Of a stretch of 64,000 nt of DNA, positions 16,905 through 27,044 are shown one piece after another. The notes under the pieces are model-generated. The model was not told where the DNA came from. It did not search any database and worked only from the letters and a program-made list of their open reading frames with translations. This DNA comes from Candidatus Scalindua sp. SCAELEC01 (GTDB lineage Bacteria > Planctomycetota > Brocadiia > Brocadiales > Scalinduaceae): assembly GCA_004282745.1 (NCBI GenBank), contig SHMT01000016.1, positions 1-64,000 on the forward strand, in the 5' to 3' direction. The translations under genes and the position numbers were made by a program. Numbering within the stretch: the first letter of the stretch is position 1; each line of letters begins with the position of its first letter.

Positions 16905-19172
16905 CTACTTATTGGCCTGTTTACGAATTAAATTCAGCGCACTACCTGCCTTAAACCACTCGATTTGAGATTGGTTATAGGTATGGTTGACCGGGAACTC
17001 ATCGGTGCTACCATCTTCGTGGTTGAGCCGAACGGTCAAGGGGTTGTGAGGGGAGAAATTTTCCAGCCCAAGGATATCGATGCTATCATCTTCTCGCACC
17101 TTTTCATAATCGTTAGGGTCGGCGAAGGTGAGAGCTAAGAGCCCCTGTTTTTTCAGGTTTGTTTCGTGGATTCTTGCAAACGACCTGACGATAACGGCAC
17201 GAACTCCCATGTGGCGCGGTTCCATAGCGGCATGCTCCCTGGAGCTCCCCTCTCCGTAATTTTCGTCCCCGAAAATAACGGAACCGATACCAGCATTTTT
17301 GTAATAGCGGGCCACCTTAGAGGCCTCATCATATGCACCGGTTAATGCATTTTTTACCAGGTTGGCTGTATCGTTAAAGGCGTTCACGGCACCCATCATT
17401 AAGTTTTGAGAGATGCTGTCCAAATGTCCGCGGTACATCAACCAGTATCCGGCCATGGAGATGTGGTCGGTAGTACATTTTCCTTTAACCTTAATAAAGA
17501 GTCTCAACCCACTCAGGTCTTCACCCTCCCAGGCGGGAAAAGGTGAAAGCCGTTCTAACCTTTTAGATTGCGGGTCAATGGTCACTTCAACCGTGCTTCC
17601 ATCTTCTGCAGGTGCTACGTATACGTGCTCTTCTACTGCAAAGCCATTGCTTGGCAATTCAACTCCTTTTGGTTCATCAAGTGTCACCTCTCTCCCCTCT
17701 TCATTTATCAGCGTATCCACGAGTGGATTAAAGCTTAGGCGACCCCCAAGGGCCATGGCAGTTACCATCTCCGGAGAGGCTACGAATGCGTAGGTATTTG
17801 GATTACCATCATTTCGTTTTTTAAAATTCCGATTGAATGAGGTGATAATAGAGTTTCTGTGTTTGCGATCAACATTATGTCTTTGCCACTGACCTATGCA
17901 GGGGCCACATGCATTTGCCAGGATTACGCCCCCTATTTTGCCAAATGGGTCCAGCAGACCATCTCTTTCCGTTGTAAACCGTACTTGTTCCGAACCCGGT
18001 GTAATGATAAAAGCCGCCTTAGCCTTTAAATTTTTTGAGAGCGCCTGTTTGGCAACGGAGGATGAACGGCTAATGTCTTCATACGATGAATTTGTACAGG
18101 AGCCGATTAGGCCTACCTCAAGGTTGTCAGGCCAATCCTGCTCTTTTACGGCCTTGGCAAATTGAGAGATAGGCCATGATAGGTCCGGGGTAAATGGGCC
18201 ATTAATATGGGGTTCCAGTTCAGAGAGGTTAAGGTCGATTACTTGATCATAGAAATCTTCGGGTTTTTTATACACCTCATCGTCAGCGCGTAAGTGATCG
18301 GCCATTGTATCAGCCAGTTTCGCAATGTCCGACCTACCGGTTGCCTCCAGATACGCTTTCATTTTCTTATCAAACGGAAAAATTGAGGTAGTTGCGCCGA
18401 CCTCAGCTCCCATATTGCATATCGTCCCTTTCCCGGTACAGGAAATTTCCTCGGCACCATCACCAAAATATTCCACTACGCATCCGGTCCCACCCTTTAC
18501 CGTGAGAATGCCTGCAATTGCCAGGATTACGTCTTTTGCGGATGTCCACCCATTCATCTTACCCGTGAGCCGAATACCAATTAACTTTGGCATTTTTAGC
18601 TCCCATGGCATACCTGCCATTACGTCTACCGCATCAGCTCCCCCTACCCCAATGGCGATCATACCCAGGCCTCCAGCGTTTGGCGTGTGAGAGTCGGTGC
18701 CTATCATCATTCCACCAGGAAATGCATAGTTTTCAAACAGCACCTGATGGATGATGCCTGCTCCGGGTTTCCAAAAACCGATCCCATATTTGCTCGAGAC
18801 GGAGGCGAGAAAATCAAATACCTCTTTGTTCGTGATTTTGGCTTTTTCAAGATCTGGTCCCGCATGTGCCTTTGCCAATATTAAGTGATCGCAATGTACA
18901 GAGGCAGGTACCGCCGTCTTCTCTTTTCCTGCCATCATAAATTGCAAAAGCGCCATCTGGGCAGTCGCATCCTGCATGGCAACCCGGTCCGGTCGGAAAT
19001 CGACGTATGCATTTCCCCGTTCATGGACCTTTGTGTATAAGGGGTCATTCAGATGCGCATACAAAATCTTTTCAGTAAACGTAAGCGGTCTGCCGAGTAG
19101 TTTTCGAGTACTCTCAATCCGCTCACCCATTTTCTCGTAAACAGTCTCTATTATGTCAATGTCAAAAGCCAT
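16905..19172 (-). CDS. acnA: Aconitate hydratase
   Basis: A 755-residue enzyme of the mitochondrial-type aconitase branch: interconversion of citrate and isocitrate in the cytoplasm. N-terminal segments include [30 protein letters not shown] and VHCDHL; the Fe-S cysteine motifs are [10 protein letters not shown] and ACGPCIGQW. The C-terminal swivel domain has [17 protein letters not shown]. The length agrees with the mitochondrial type (about 750-780) and not with the shorter LeuC or the longer AcnA/IRP. A GGAG site precedes the start. It stands alone; upstream it is separated from tldD by a divergent promoter region. The symbol is given by function; acn would also serve. Confidence 0.93.
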   Translation of the reverse strand: MAFDIDIIETVYEKMGERIESTRKLLGRPLTFTEKILYAHLNDPLYTKVHERGNAYVDFRPDRVAMQDATAQMALLQFMMAGKEKTAVPASVHCDHLILAKAHAGPDLEKAKITNKEVFDFLASVSSKYGIGFWKPGAGIIHQVLFENYAFPGGMMIGTDSHTPNAGGLGMIAIGVGGADAVDVMAGMPWELKMPKLIGIRLTGKMNGWTSAKDVILAIAGILTVKGGTGCVVEYFGDGAEEISCTGKGTICNMGAEVGATTSIFPFDKKMKAYLEATGRSDIAKLADTMADHLRADDEVYKKPEDFYDQVIDLNLSELEPHINGPFTPDLSWPISQFAKAVKEQDWPDNLEVGLIGSCTNSSYEDISRSSSVAKQALSKNLKAKAAFIITPGSEQVRFTTERDGLLDPFGKIGGVILANACGPCIGQWQRHNVDRKHRNSIITSFNRNFKKRNDGNPNTYAFVASPEMVTAMALGGRLSFNPLVDTLINEEGREVTLDEPKGVELPSNGFAVEEHVYVAPAEDGSTVEVTIDPQSKRLERLSPFPAWEGEDLSGLRLFIKVKGKCTTDHISMAGYWLMYRGHLDSISQNLMMGAVNAFNDTANLVKNALTGAYDEASKVARYYKNAGIGSVIFGDENYGEGSSREHAAMEPRHMGVRAVIVRSFARIHETNLKKQGLLALTFADPNDYEKVREDDSIDILGLENFSPHNPLTVRLNHEDGSTDEFPVNHTYNQSQIEWFKAGSALNLIRKQANK

Positions 19173-19629
19173 TGGTCTCCAGAACTTCTATAAAATGTAA
19201 CGGTTTCTTAAGCCGAAGGACTAGTTTGGTGCTTCATAATAACGAAGCAAGGTATTTGAATTGCATTATATCAGTGAATGAAGTAAATGCAGCAAAAATA
19301 TTCATTCCTGTGAATAGTTTTGCCACTATCCTTTGATTTGATAGGATAAAAAGTTCACGTTAAAGTTTTGTGAATTAGGCATTTAGTGGTTTTCTTTAAT
19401 GCAGAGGTGCACCCAGCCCCCACCAGAATGGATATTGCCGGCTCTGATGAATCCGTTTGAACGGGAGCGTGCGCCCAGAGTGGTATCTTTCCCTGCCAGA
19501 AATGGAGCCAAAACTGACGGGAGGATTCGATGAAGCCAACTCGTTTTTCTTAGAAATATTTTCTCGAATATGATACAGTACTATTTGTTTGGAGAGAGTA
19601 ATTGGTGAAGGCATCCCCGGACAAAAGCC
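19173..19629. other. Divergent region between aconitase and tldD
   Basis: About 450 bases that must carry both promoters. A GC-richer stretch near 19410-19500 (CACCCAGCCCCCACCAGAAT) stands out from its surroundings, but no clear RNA gene or coding frame is seen. Confidence 0.4.
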
Positions 19630-19683
19630 GAGGACTTTACTCGCTCAATTTTATCTCGGATTTTATCCGAAAACCATTATGAG
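19630..19683 (+). repeat. Half of repeat family C, copy C3
   Basis: It reads TACTCGCTCAATTTTATCTC then GGATTTTATCCGAAAACC and ATTATGAGAT, identical to the right half of 28405-28517. It ends five bases before the tldD start codon, so it forms the 5' leader of that mRNA and displaces a normal ribosome site. Confidence 0.7.
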
Positions 19684-19688
19684 ATCGA

Positions 19689-21230
19689 ATGAAGCCGAAC
19701 AGCAAGATTATTGATACTCTCAAGAGTACTGTTTCTGAAATAGTGCAGAAACAGGCTAAATCCCTTAGAGAGAGCAGCTATTTTGATCTCCGATTGGGAA
19801 TAGGTGAATTCAAATCGGCCAGATCTGAGAATGGAACATCTAAGGAGGCGTTGGATGATTACGAGGCCTCTTTTGGTATAAGGGTAATTGCAGGGGAGAT
19901 CTCCTCCTGGGGTTTTTATGGCCAATCTCTGGGGAGGAAAGATTTAAAACCGGGGGAGTTGGAGCGGTTACTTTTGTCTGGCATTGACACTGCCTATGGG
20001 AGGGCAAAAGCGAATGCAAAGAGGAAATCAGAGTTTAAAAAGATTGCCAATGCCTTATCAGAGGTCAGACTTGCAAAGATCAAAGTGTGCCAGGAGACCA
20101 TTCCGGCAGAATTTGAGATAGATCCACGAGGTATTCCCCTTCAAAAGATACTTAAAACGAGTATGAACGCTTCCAAGCAGATGAAGGCCCTCGATCCCTC
20201 TGTCCAATTTGCATCTACCACGATTAAGACGGCAATAACCAGAGAGCTTTTTTGCAGTTCCGAAGGGGCCGTTATTGACCAATCACTACCGGTAACGCAG
20301 GGTGTTGTTTATCTGTCAGCTCAACAGGGTGAAGCGAGTCCGGAAGTTGGTTATGATTATGTTGGTGATGTCAGGGGCTGGGAGGTAATAGAGGGAAAGA
20401 ATTGCTATAACAGTAACTTTCTTGATTTTGCCCTTGAAAGGACAAGGGATACGGTCGATCTTGCTGGGGCGGAGTTTCTCAAGACTACGGAAGAGGAGGT
20501 AGTAGTTGTCACAAACCCTCACTACAACACACTCCTCGTACACGAAATAGTTGGCCATCCTACCGAAGCGGATAGGGTCTTAAAGATGGAAACTGCCTAT
20601 GCGGGAAGGACTTGGCTTTTTGAGAGCCAAGAGAGAAATGAAATAGGAAAGCGGATAGGGTCTCCGCTCGTGAATGCCTTTTCAGATCCAACGAGAAGAG
20701 GATACGGGTACTATACCTACGATGCAGAGGGAACTCCCGCGAAAGCGATAACAGTCATTAAAAATGGTGTCTTGAAGACTTTCCTGAATGGCAGGGAAAC
20801 CGCGGCGATTCTTGGACATGAACCCAATGGCTCTATGAGGGCAACAGCTCCATCGATGGTGCCATTAGTCAGGATGACAAACACCATCTTTGGGCCAGGA
20901 CGAAAAAATCCAAAAAATATCATCAAAGAGGTAAAAGATGGCTACTATATTCATAATTACCGAACACCGTCCATAAGTGAATCGAGGGAGCACTTTAGAA
21001 TCTCAGCGCAAAAAGTATATAAGATTGAAAACGGGAAGCTTGTGAAACTTTATAGGGGCGGCGGCATAATGGCAAATTCTAAAGACTTTCTTATGAGTGT
21101 CGATGCGGTAGGAAATGACTTCAAGATGTTCCCAATTCCAACGTGTGGAAAAGGACAACCGATGCAGATTATGCGGGTTGGAAACGGAGGACCGACCCTC
21201 AGGAGTAAGGCTCGGTTGACGGGGTGTTAG
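19689..21230 (+). CDS. tldD: TldD-type metalloprotease subunit
   Basis: A 513-residue protein with the metal-binding motif HEIVGHPTEAD (HExxxH, about residues 285-290) that identifies TldD. It also has the expected LLVHEIVGH context, NGVLKTFLNGRETAA, and a C-terminal RGGGIMANSKDFLMSVDAVG. TldD and TldE form a cytoplasmic heterodimer that cleaves peptides. TldE follows after 38 bases in the same direction, which supports a two-gene operon. In E. coli the pair matures modified peptides; no peptide precursor gene is visible nearby. The family C half repeat sits just upstream of the start. Confidence 0.92.
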   Translation: MKPNSKIIDTLKSTVSEIVQKQAKSLRESSYFDLRLGIGEFKSARSENGTSKEALDDYEASFGIRVIAGEISSWGFYGQSLGRKDLKPGELERLLLSGIDTAYGRAKANAKRKSEFKKIANALSEVRLAKIKVCQETIPAEFEIDPRGIPLQKILKTSMNASKQMKALDPSVQFASTTIKTAITRELFCSSEGAVIDQSLPVTQGVVYLSAQQGEASPEVGYDYVGDVRGWEVIEGKNCYNSNFLDFALERTRDTVDLAGAEFLKTTEEEVVVVTNPHYNTLLVHEIVGHPTEADRVLKMETAYAGRTWLFESQERNEIGKRIGSPLVNAFSDPTRRGYGYYTYDAEGTPAKAITVIKNGVLKTFLNGRETAAILGHEPNGSMRATAPSMVPLVRMTNTIFGPGRKNPKNIIKEVKDGYYIHNYRTPSISESREHFRISAQKVYKIENGKLVKLYRGGGIMANSKDFLMSVDAVGNDFKMFPIPTCGKGQPMQIMRVGNGGPTLRSKARLTGC

Positions 21231-21268
21231 GGTTCAGGAAATAGTTTGATTCAGAGAGGCTGAGTTTT

Positions 21269-22726
21269 ATGATCACAATAGATGAGTTAAGAGCATCTGT
21301 CCATGAAGCCTTACACTACCTAAAGGGCAGGAAAGAAGTCATCGATGCAGAGGTGTTTGCCTCATGGAATGATCTGATAACCATTCGCATTAACTATACA
21401 TCCGATATCCCCAGTAATGGTGTCCAGGAGCCAAAGTCTCTTCAGTCGTATGGACTTGGGGTACTTGCTCTCTTTAAGAGAGGGGGGAGGAGAGAGGTTG
21501 GGTTTGGGTCGGTAACCAATGATTTATCAATTGGCGGAGTGTCGGAGGCCCTCACAAAGGCGAAAAGAAACATGGTGTTTGATCCAGATTTTAAGTCACT
21601 CCCAGACACTATAACAATTCCGACCTTGCAACGCTATCATGATAATCGTGTCATGGAAATGAGCGATCAGGATACCGTTGATTTGGGATGGAAGGTGCTC
21701 AAGGGTTCTCTTGAAACATTTAATAATGGTGGGTATAAAAAAACGATCATCATTGGTGGTGATGTTACCATCCTGAAAGAGAGAGTGGCCATAAAGAGTA
21801 CACGAGGAGTAGATGGTTTTGACGAAACAACCTCCCTTAGCGCTAACATAACGGCCATGATTGAAAAGGAAAAAGTAAAGGGTACGGGGTGGAGTTTGAG
21901 TACCCACCTTGACAGCTTTCATCCTGAGGAGGCGGGGAGAGAAGCCGCTGAGAGCGCAATAAGAACAATAGGGGGTAGACGCATAAAATCGGGGAAATAC
22001 CCGGTCGTATTCGGAAACCAACCGCTTGCCGATCTTGCCACAAATGTCCTGCTACCGTCATTAAGCCTGGCATCAGTGAATGCCTCCAATACACCATTTC
22101 TCGGAAAATTGGGGCAAAAGATATCCTCCCCTAATTTGCATATCTATGATGATGGGTCCATGAAGGGAGAAATTGGTAGTACAAGGATAACGTGTGAGGG
22201 TTTACCAACAGGGAGAACCGATCTTGTAGCAAATGGTACTTTGGTGGGCTTCCTTGCAAACAGCTATTTCGGAGAAAAATTGAAAAACAGTCTCTATCAC
22301 CCACTACCAAGGAGTGGCTTCAGATACACATCGATGGGGAGGGACTACAAAGTAAAGGCGGGAATCTCTCCGACAAATGTGATGATAGAAGGAAGCATAG
22401 AGACGACAAGGGATGAACTGATTAAGCAAATTAAAAATGGTCTGTATGTCGGAAGGATTTGGTATACCTATCCTATTAATGGCTTAGCCATTGGTGACGT
22501 TACGAGTACGATAATAGCTGACTCGTTTTTGATAAGGGACGGAAAAATAGCCACTCCTCTGACACCGAATACCATACGAATTAATACGAATATAAAAGAG
22601 GTGCTTCAAAACATAATTGGAATTACACAAGAGAAGAGATCCACGTCTGTTTGGGGATCAAAGGTGGTCGTAATCGCTCCGGAGATTGCTGTGAGCGAGG
22701 TACAGTTGGAGAGTATTGGTTTATAA
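21269..22726 (+). CDS. pmbA: TldE/PmbA-type protease partner subunit
   Basis: A 485-residue protein starting ITIDELRASVHEALHYLKGR, with GLGVLALFKRGGRREVGFG and the C-terminal GRIWYTYPINGLAIGDVTST typical of TldE/PmbA. As expected, the HExxxH zinc motif is absent: TldE is the non-metal partner of TldD. Its position 38 bases after tldD supports joint expression. It is slightly longer than E. coli PmbA (450). Confidence 0.9.
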   Translation: MITIDELRASVHEALHYLKGRKEVIDAEVFASWNDLITIRINYTSDIPSNGVQEPKSLQSYGLGVLALFKRGGRREVGFGSVTNDLSIGGVSEALTKAKRNMVFDPDFKSLPDTITIPTLQRYHDNRVMEMSDQDTVDLGWKVLKGSLETFNNGGYKKTIIIGGDVTILKERVAIKSTRGVDGFDETTSLSANITAMIEKEKVKGTGWSLSTHLDSFHPEEAGREAAESAIRTIGGRRIKSGKYPVVFGNQPLADLATNVLLPSLSLASVNASNTPFLGKLGQKISSPNLHIYDDGSMKGEIGSTRITCEGLPTGRTDLVANGTLVGFLANSYFGEKLKNSLYHPLPRSGFRYTSMGRDYKVKAGISPTNVMIEGSIETTRDELIKQIKNGLYVGRIWYTYPINGLAIGDVTSTIIADSFLIRDGKIATPLTPNTIRINTNIKEVLQNIIGITQEKRSTSVWGSKVVVIAPEIAVSEVQLESIGL

Positions 22727-22776
22727 TACAACTGCCAAAAAATAGGGAGAAAATAGAGCGGATTCTTCTTGATGGC

Positions 22777-23628
22777 CTAACGCGTATTATCCAGTTCGCC
22801 ACTATGTGTTTTATCTACAAGTTCGCTCATGAGGGTTTCAACGTCCTCTTTTCCGATCCCTAAAACGTCGAACGTATTTTCTTCGAATATATACATAAGA
22901 CCATCACTGCCAAGCCCTATTCCGAGCATATCACAAATTGCATCTGCTAAATGGACAATGTAAGTCAATATTATGTTCTCTTCGGCTTTTTCCGGTTGGT
23001 GGTGGTACTGGACCGCTTCTACAAGATCAGGTGGCAGATTCCACCTCTCAATGATTTTCGCACCAATTTGAGGATGGTCATAGCCAAGGACCTCCAGTTC
23101 CGCCACATTGTAAGGTGTTTTGTTGTCCTTTGTCTTCTCGATAATTTCATCATACTGCTCTTCTGCAAAACTACTCAGTATGATCTTGCCAATATCGTGT
23201 AACAGGCCTGCTATATAAGCTTCTTCGCAATCCTTATATTTGATACGCTGTGCGATCATCCTTGCACAGGTTGCGCAAGCGGTTGAATGGCTCCACAACA
23301 TCCCTTTTTCAAGCTTATATGCATCTAATCCGTTATTTAACATGTCATGGGTAGATGCCGTCAGTGCAATGCTCTTTATTGTATTGTAACCAAGGCAGAC
23401 TATTGCATGGGATATCGTGGATATCTTCCTGTTGAATCCGTAATAAGCTGTGTTTGCAAGTTTAAGGATACTAGCCGCTAACGTTGGATCACGTTCGAAC
23501 ACTCTCGTGAGATCTTGAGACGAAGAATCGGGATTTTTAGTAATTTCAAGTATTTGCGGAATACTTTGAGGTAATGGTGGAAGTTCCTTGATTTTGTTTA
23601 ACAATTTTACCAGAGATATTTTACTCAT
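22777..23628 (-). CDS. HDOD domain protein
   Basis: A 283-residue protein beginning with the HDOD hallmark: LNKIKELPPLPQSIPQILEI and ILKLANTAYYGFNRKISTIS. The later helices include GLLHDIGKIILSSF, DHPQIGAKIIERWNLP and AVQYHHQPEK. HDOD domains descend from HD phosphohydrolases but usually lack activity; here an HD pair is retained in LLHDIGK. Such proteins act in signalling, often in motility, c-di-GMP or stress pathways. It is convergent with pmbA and stands alone. Confidence 0.9.
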   Translation of the reverse strand: MSKISLVKLLNKIKELPPLPQSIPQILEITKNPDSSSQDLTRVFERDPTLAASILKLANTAYYGFNRKISTISHAIVCLGYNTIKSIALTASTHDMLNNGLDAYKLEKGMLWSHSTACATCARMIAQRIKYKDCEEAYIAGLLHDIGKIILSSFAEEQYDEIIEKTKDNKTPYNVAELEVLGYDHPQIGAKIIERWNLPPDLVEAVQYHHQPEKAEENIILTYIVHLADAICDMLGIGLGSDGLMYIFEENTFDVLGIGKEDVETLMSELVDKTHSGELDNTR

Positions 23629-23960
23629 AACTTGGAGCTATTAAATGACAAACAAATCCATTTGTTAAACTTAATATCACAAATTTTTTACCCATTGCTC
23701 CTCGTTTTGCCACTTAGGGCCATGGAAATCGTTCGTAATCAACTGGTTGAAGAGACACATTGACCGAAATGATTTGGCCGAAAACAAATTCTCATTGTGA
23801 ATATCCAGATAACATTACTTTGTTGGAGAGACATATTCAAGTTTTTTTTCTCAATTTACTATTTTTTCCCTTTTTCCCTGCCCATGACTAGCACGTGATT
23901 ACGGCATTCTATTTCTAGTTCAAAACGGTACTTGATCAATTTGGACACACTATTCCCCGA
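23629..23960. other. Gap with no recognised element
   Basis: About 330 bases between the HDOD and pseudouridine synthase genes. No repeat copy, RNA gene or reliable hairpin is seen. Confidence 0.5.
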
Positions 23961-24632
23961 TTAAAAAGGGTCAACCACACTCACAAAGGCCAAACGTTGC
24001 CGTTCTGTTGGATGAGTAATAACAAGTTTGGTAGCGTGCAGGGTTAGTCGGTCTGCCATTTTAAAGGCGTTTTGGTGGGCATAGAGGTCATCTCCAAGAA
24101 TGGGGTGTCCCAAAGCCTGCATATGAACACGAAGTTGATGAGTTCGTCCCGTAATCGGCGTAAGAGCCACACGGCAACACTCTTCGTAACGATCAAGAAC
24201 CTTCCACAAGGTTCGCGCTTCTTTCCCCTGTTTGCTGTCAACAATCTGTCGAGGTCGCCGTTCCCAATCACATCGTAACGGCAAGCTAACTTCTCCGGAC
24301 GCCTGAGCCGGGTGTCCATACACCTTTGCGATGTATCCCTTTTCCGTTTCGCGATTCTGAAATTGAATGCTTAATGTGCGATGAGATCCTGCGTTTTGCG
24401 CAACAACCATGAGACCGGAGGTAGAAAAATCGAGTCGATGAACAATGCGGGCTTTGGCAAAATGTTTCTGGACACGGTGAATGAGGCAATCCTGTTTTTC
24501 CGGTGTATTACCAGGTACTGAAAGCATATTTGCCGGTTTCTCAACAATGATGATCTGTTTATCGCTATAAACGTATTCGATGTTGCCAATTGGTGGTGGT
24601 AAATGTATCTGTTTCATTTTTTCAAATTGCAT
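23961..24632 (-). CDS. RluA-family pseudouridine synthase
   Basis: A 223-residue protein with the catalytic motif HRLDFSTSG (Asp68), the earlier EKPANMLSVPG and the later GRTHQLRVHMQALGHPILGD. The length fits the short RluA subfamily, which isomerises uridines in 23S rRNA and sometimes tRNA, rather than the S4-domain RluC/RluD forms. Met1 or Met6 could be the start. No neighbour suggests a particular target. Confidence 0.88.
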   Translation of the reverse strand: MQFEKMKQIHLPPPIGNIEYVYSDKQIIIVEKPANMLSVPGNTPEKQDCLIHRVQKHFAKARIVHRLDFSTSGLMVVAQNAGSHRTLSIQFQNRETEKGYIAKVYGHPAQASGEVSLPLRCDWERRPRQIVDSKQGKEARTLWKVLDRYEECCRVALTPITGRTHQLRVHMQALGHPILGDDLYAHQNAFKMADRLTLHATKLVITHPTERQRLAFVSVVDPF

Positions 24633-24896
24633 ATTGACTTACTATTTGCGGCGCTTTATGATACAGGAATTCAATGGAAGGTTCATTGATTTTCTCAATA
24701 ATTAACTCCAGAGTCTTGCAATAGTCTCTTCACAATAATATTTTGACCAATTTTGTTAAAAATTACGATTTAAAAACCGAAAACAAATCCCAAATCGTAA
24801 ATCTAAAATACTCATCCGACTCGTTCGTGTTAGGTATTAAAAAAGCGAACGTGGTTTGTTACAGAAAAATTCATACTTGAAATAGAGCTAACCAGT

Positions 24897-25535
24897 ATGT
24901 CAATATTCGTTGATACAGCAGACATTGAGCAGGCAAAGGCGACAAAGGGATTTGGTTGGGTTCGTGGGATAACGACCAACCCAACTCTGATAGCACAAGC
25001 AGGAGGTCCTGTTGAAGAGACAATACGCCAACTGGCAGGACTCGGCACCGGATTACTGTTCTATCAGTTAGTGGCTACAAGTATTGAAGATATGGTCAAA
25101 GAGGCGGAGAGTGTAAAAAAAATGGTCGGAGAGCAACTGGTCCTTAAAATTCCACCTTCTGAACTTGGATTTAAGGCAATTCCTTTTTTCCCTTCCGAGA
25201 CTCCCTGTTGTCTTACCGCCCTTTATAGTGTTGCGCAAGCAATCGTTGCCCGTGAGATTGGGGTTCGTTATATCGCCGTTTATGTTAATCGTGCAACAAG
25301 ATTGTTGGGTGATGGAATGGCTCTTCTTTCAGACATTGCCAATGCACTGAAGGGAAGCCAAACCCAGATCCTCGCGGCCAGCATTAAGTCTCCGGCTGAA
25401 GCAGGTGCCGCAATTCTATCAGGCGCCGACCACTTGACCCTCCCTTTTGACGTTTTACGTACTTTGACTGTTCATGAATATTCGGATGAAGCGGTTCGAC
25501 AGTTCAATGCTAATGGTTCGGGTATCAAAGTTTAG
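24897..25535 (+). CDS. Transaldolase / fructose-6-phosphate aldolase family protein
   Basis: A 212-residue protein of the short TalC/FSA type: starts SIFVDTADIEQAKATKGFGW, has GITTNPTLIAQ, the Schiff-base Lys84 in LVLKIPPSELG, and the end-barrel residues LAASIKSPAEAG and DHLTLPFDVL. Activity may be transaldolase or fructose-6-phosphate aldolase; the sequence does not decide. The ribosome site is weak. DinB follows after 83 bases on the same strand but is functionally unrelated. Confidence 0.88.
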   Translation: MSIFVDTADIEQAKATKGFGWVRGITTNPTLIAQAGGPVEETIRQLAGLGTGLLFYQLVATSIEDMVKEAESVKKMVGEQLVLKIPPSELGFKAIPFFPSETPCCLTALYSVAQAIVAREIGVRYIAVYVNRATRLLGDGMALLSDIANALKGSQTQILAASIKSPAEAGAAILSGADHLTLPFDVLRTLTVHEYSDEAVRQFNANGSGIKV

Positions 25536-25618
25536 CGTGTATTTGATCATCAGGGCTGAGTCTGTACAAAGACCATTAATCTAATAATTTTCCAAAACGA
25601 GTAAGAGGAGAGGTAGAT

Positions 25619-26101
25619 ATGCAGAATCGAAAAGAGAGAATTGAGCGTTATGGGAAGGGGTTTCAGCAATTAACAGAAGCTTTAGAACAGATTCCGAAAG
25701 AGATGTGGGAGTTTAAGCCTTCACCGGAACGTTGGAGCATACATGAGATTTTGATTCATATTGCGGATAGTGAAGCAAATGCTTTTATCAAGTGCCGGAA
25801 ATTAATTGCACAGCCGGGAAAAGCTGTTAACGATTACAACCAAGATATCTGGTCGGATGCCTTAAACTACCGGCAGCAAAAAATCGAAGATGCTTTGGAG
25901 TTATTTAAATGGTTACGGTACAATACGTTCACACTCATTAAAGAGATACCAGATAAAGCTTGGTCAAATGCGTCTGGTTATGGAGATGGTGGAACCGTGA
26001 CACTCGATGATTGGCTGGAAATATACGCAAATCATATCCCCGATCACATCAAACAGATGAAGAAAAATTATGAGGAGTGGCAAAAACAGTTTCCTGCGTA
26101 A
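25619..26101 (+). CDS. DinB-like protein
   Basis: A 160-residue four-helix-type protein with WSIHEILIHIADSEANAF and a C-terminal NHIPDHIKQMKKNY, giving the three-histidine pattern of the DinB/YfiT superfamily. These proteins bind a metal, and many act as thiol-dependent transferases; no specific substrate is evident here. A strong site (AGAGGAGAGG) precedes the ATG. Confidence 0.82.
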   Translation: MQNRKERIERYGKGFQQLTEALEQIPKEMWEFKPSPERWSIHEILIHIADSEANAFIKCRKLIAQPGKAVNDYNQDIWSDALNYRQQKIEDALELFKWLRYNTFTLIKEIPDKAWSNASGYGDGGTVTLDDWLEIYANHIPDHIKQMKKNYEEWQKQFPA

Positions 26102-26151
26102 TCTTCATACCCGTTAGCAATCGGACATATAGATGATAATAAAAAACCCAT

Positions 26152-26841
26152 TTACTCACCGGTGGGCATGACGCTGAACTCGTCTATATTGTCAAACTTT
26201 CTTAACGTCTCAGCAAGTTGGCGAAAATTGTCTGGGTTGTTTGTACGCATGGTTAGCTCGTATTGCAAAAATCTCCCTTCATCTTTGAGATAAAAACTAC
26301 AGTTTCCTCCCTTGATGTTGTTCTTTTCTACAATCCTGATAACATCATCTTTTGACATGGCCTCGTCATTCTTAAAACGTAAAACTAACCTTCCATACCG
26401 GAGAACGGGTAATTTCCTTTCAAACCAACGAAAAAAACTTAAGACCATTAAGGTAAGAATGGTGGCCAGAGCGGCAGGAAAATAGAATCCCAATCCTAAT
26501 ATAATGCCTATGGCAGCCGTAATCCAGATCGAAGCAGCGGTAGTTAACCCCCTAATGGAGAATCGCTCTTTCATGATCACGCCGGCACCTAAAAAACCTA
26601 TTCCCGTCATAATGCCCTGAGCCATTCGAGTAGGATCAATCCGAATAGTTTCAATCGACATATTGCTTAACAAACTCTCCTGAAACAGGCCAAAGAACAT
26701 TAACAGGCAGGAAGAAATGCAGACGAGGGAATGAGTCCTTAACCCTGCCGGTCTTCCGTAAAAGGCCCTTTCAAGCCCAATTGTACCACCCAACAAGAGT
26801 GAAACCAGCAATCGAATAGTTATTGTCAAATATATTTCCAT
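26152..26841 (-). CDS. MgtC/SapB family membrane protein
   Basis: A 229-residue protein if started at ATG 26841 (EIYLTITIRLLVSLLLGGTI), which matches the family N-terminus; the frame could be opened 150 bases earlier, but that extension is unlike MgtC. Four or five membrane segments follow, with GLERAFYGRPAGLRTHSLVC and GIGFLGAGVIMKE typical of MgtC/SapB. The C-terminal cytoplasmic domain looks ACT-like (KGGNCSFYLKDEGRFLQYEL). MgtC proteins act in acid/Mg stress and ATP-synthase control in other bacteria; here the role is unproven. Confidence 0.85.
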   Translation of the reverse strand: MEIYLTITIRLLVSLLLGGTIGLERAFYGRPAGLRTHSLVCISSCLLMFFGLFQESLLSNMSIETIRIDPTRMAQGIMTGIGFLGAGVIMKERFSIRGLTTAASIWITAAIGIILGLGFYFPAALATILTLMVLSFFRWFERKLPVLRYGRLVLRFKNDEAMSKDDVIRIVEKNNIKGGNCSFYLKDEGRFLQYELTMRTNNPDNFRQLAETLRKFDNIDEFSVMPTGE

Positions 26842-27044
26842 AGTTAGACATAAGGAATTCAGGGGATTACGTTTGTCCGGGAGCACACCCGCCCGTACGA
26901 CGTTATATAGCTGGAAAAAGGGGTGAGAAGTGGTGGAGATAACCATTCTGAGGGGAAACAAAAGCAGCATTGTTGAGAGGCAGTCCGCCATCCGTCCGAT
27001 AAGTGCCCTGCTGGTTTGGATGAGTCTGACTTGGATACCGCCTT

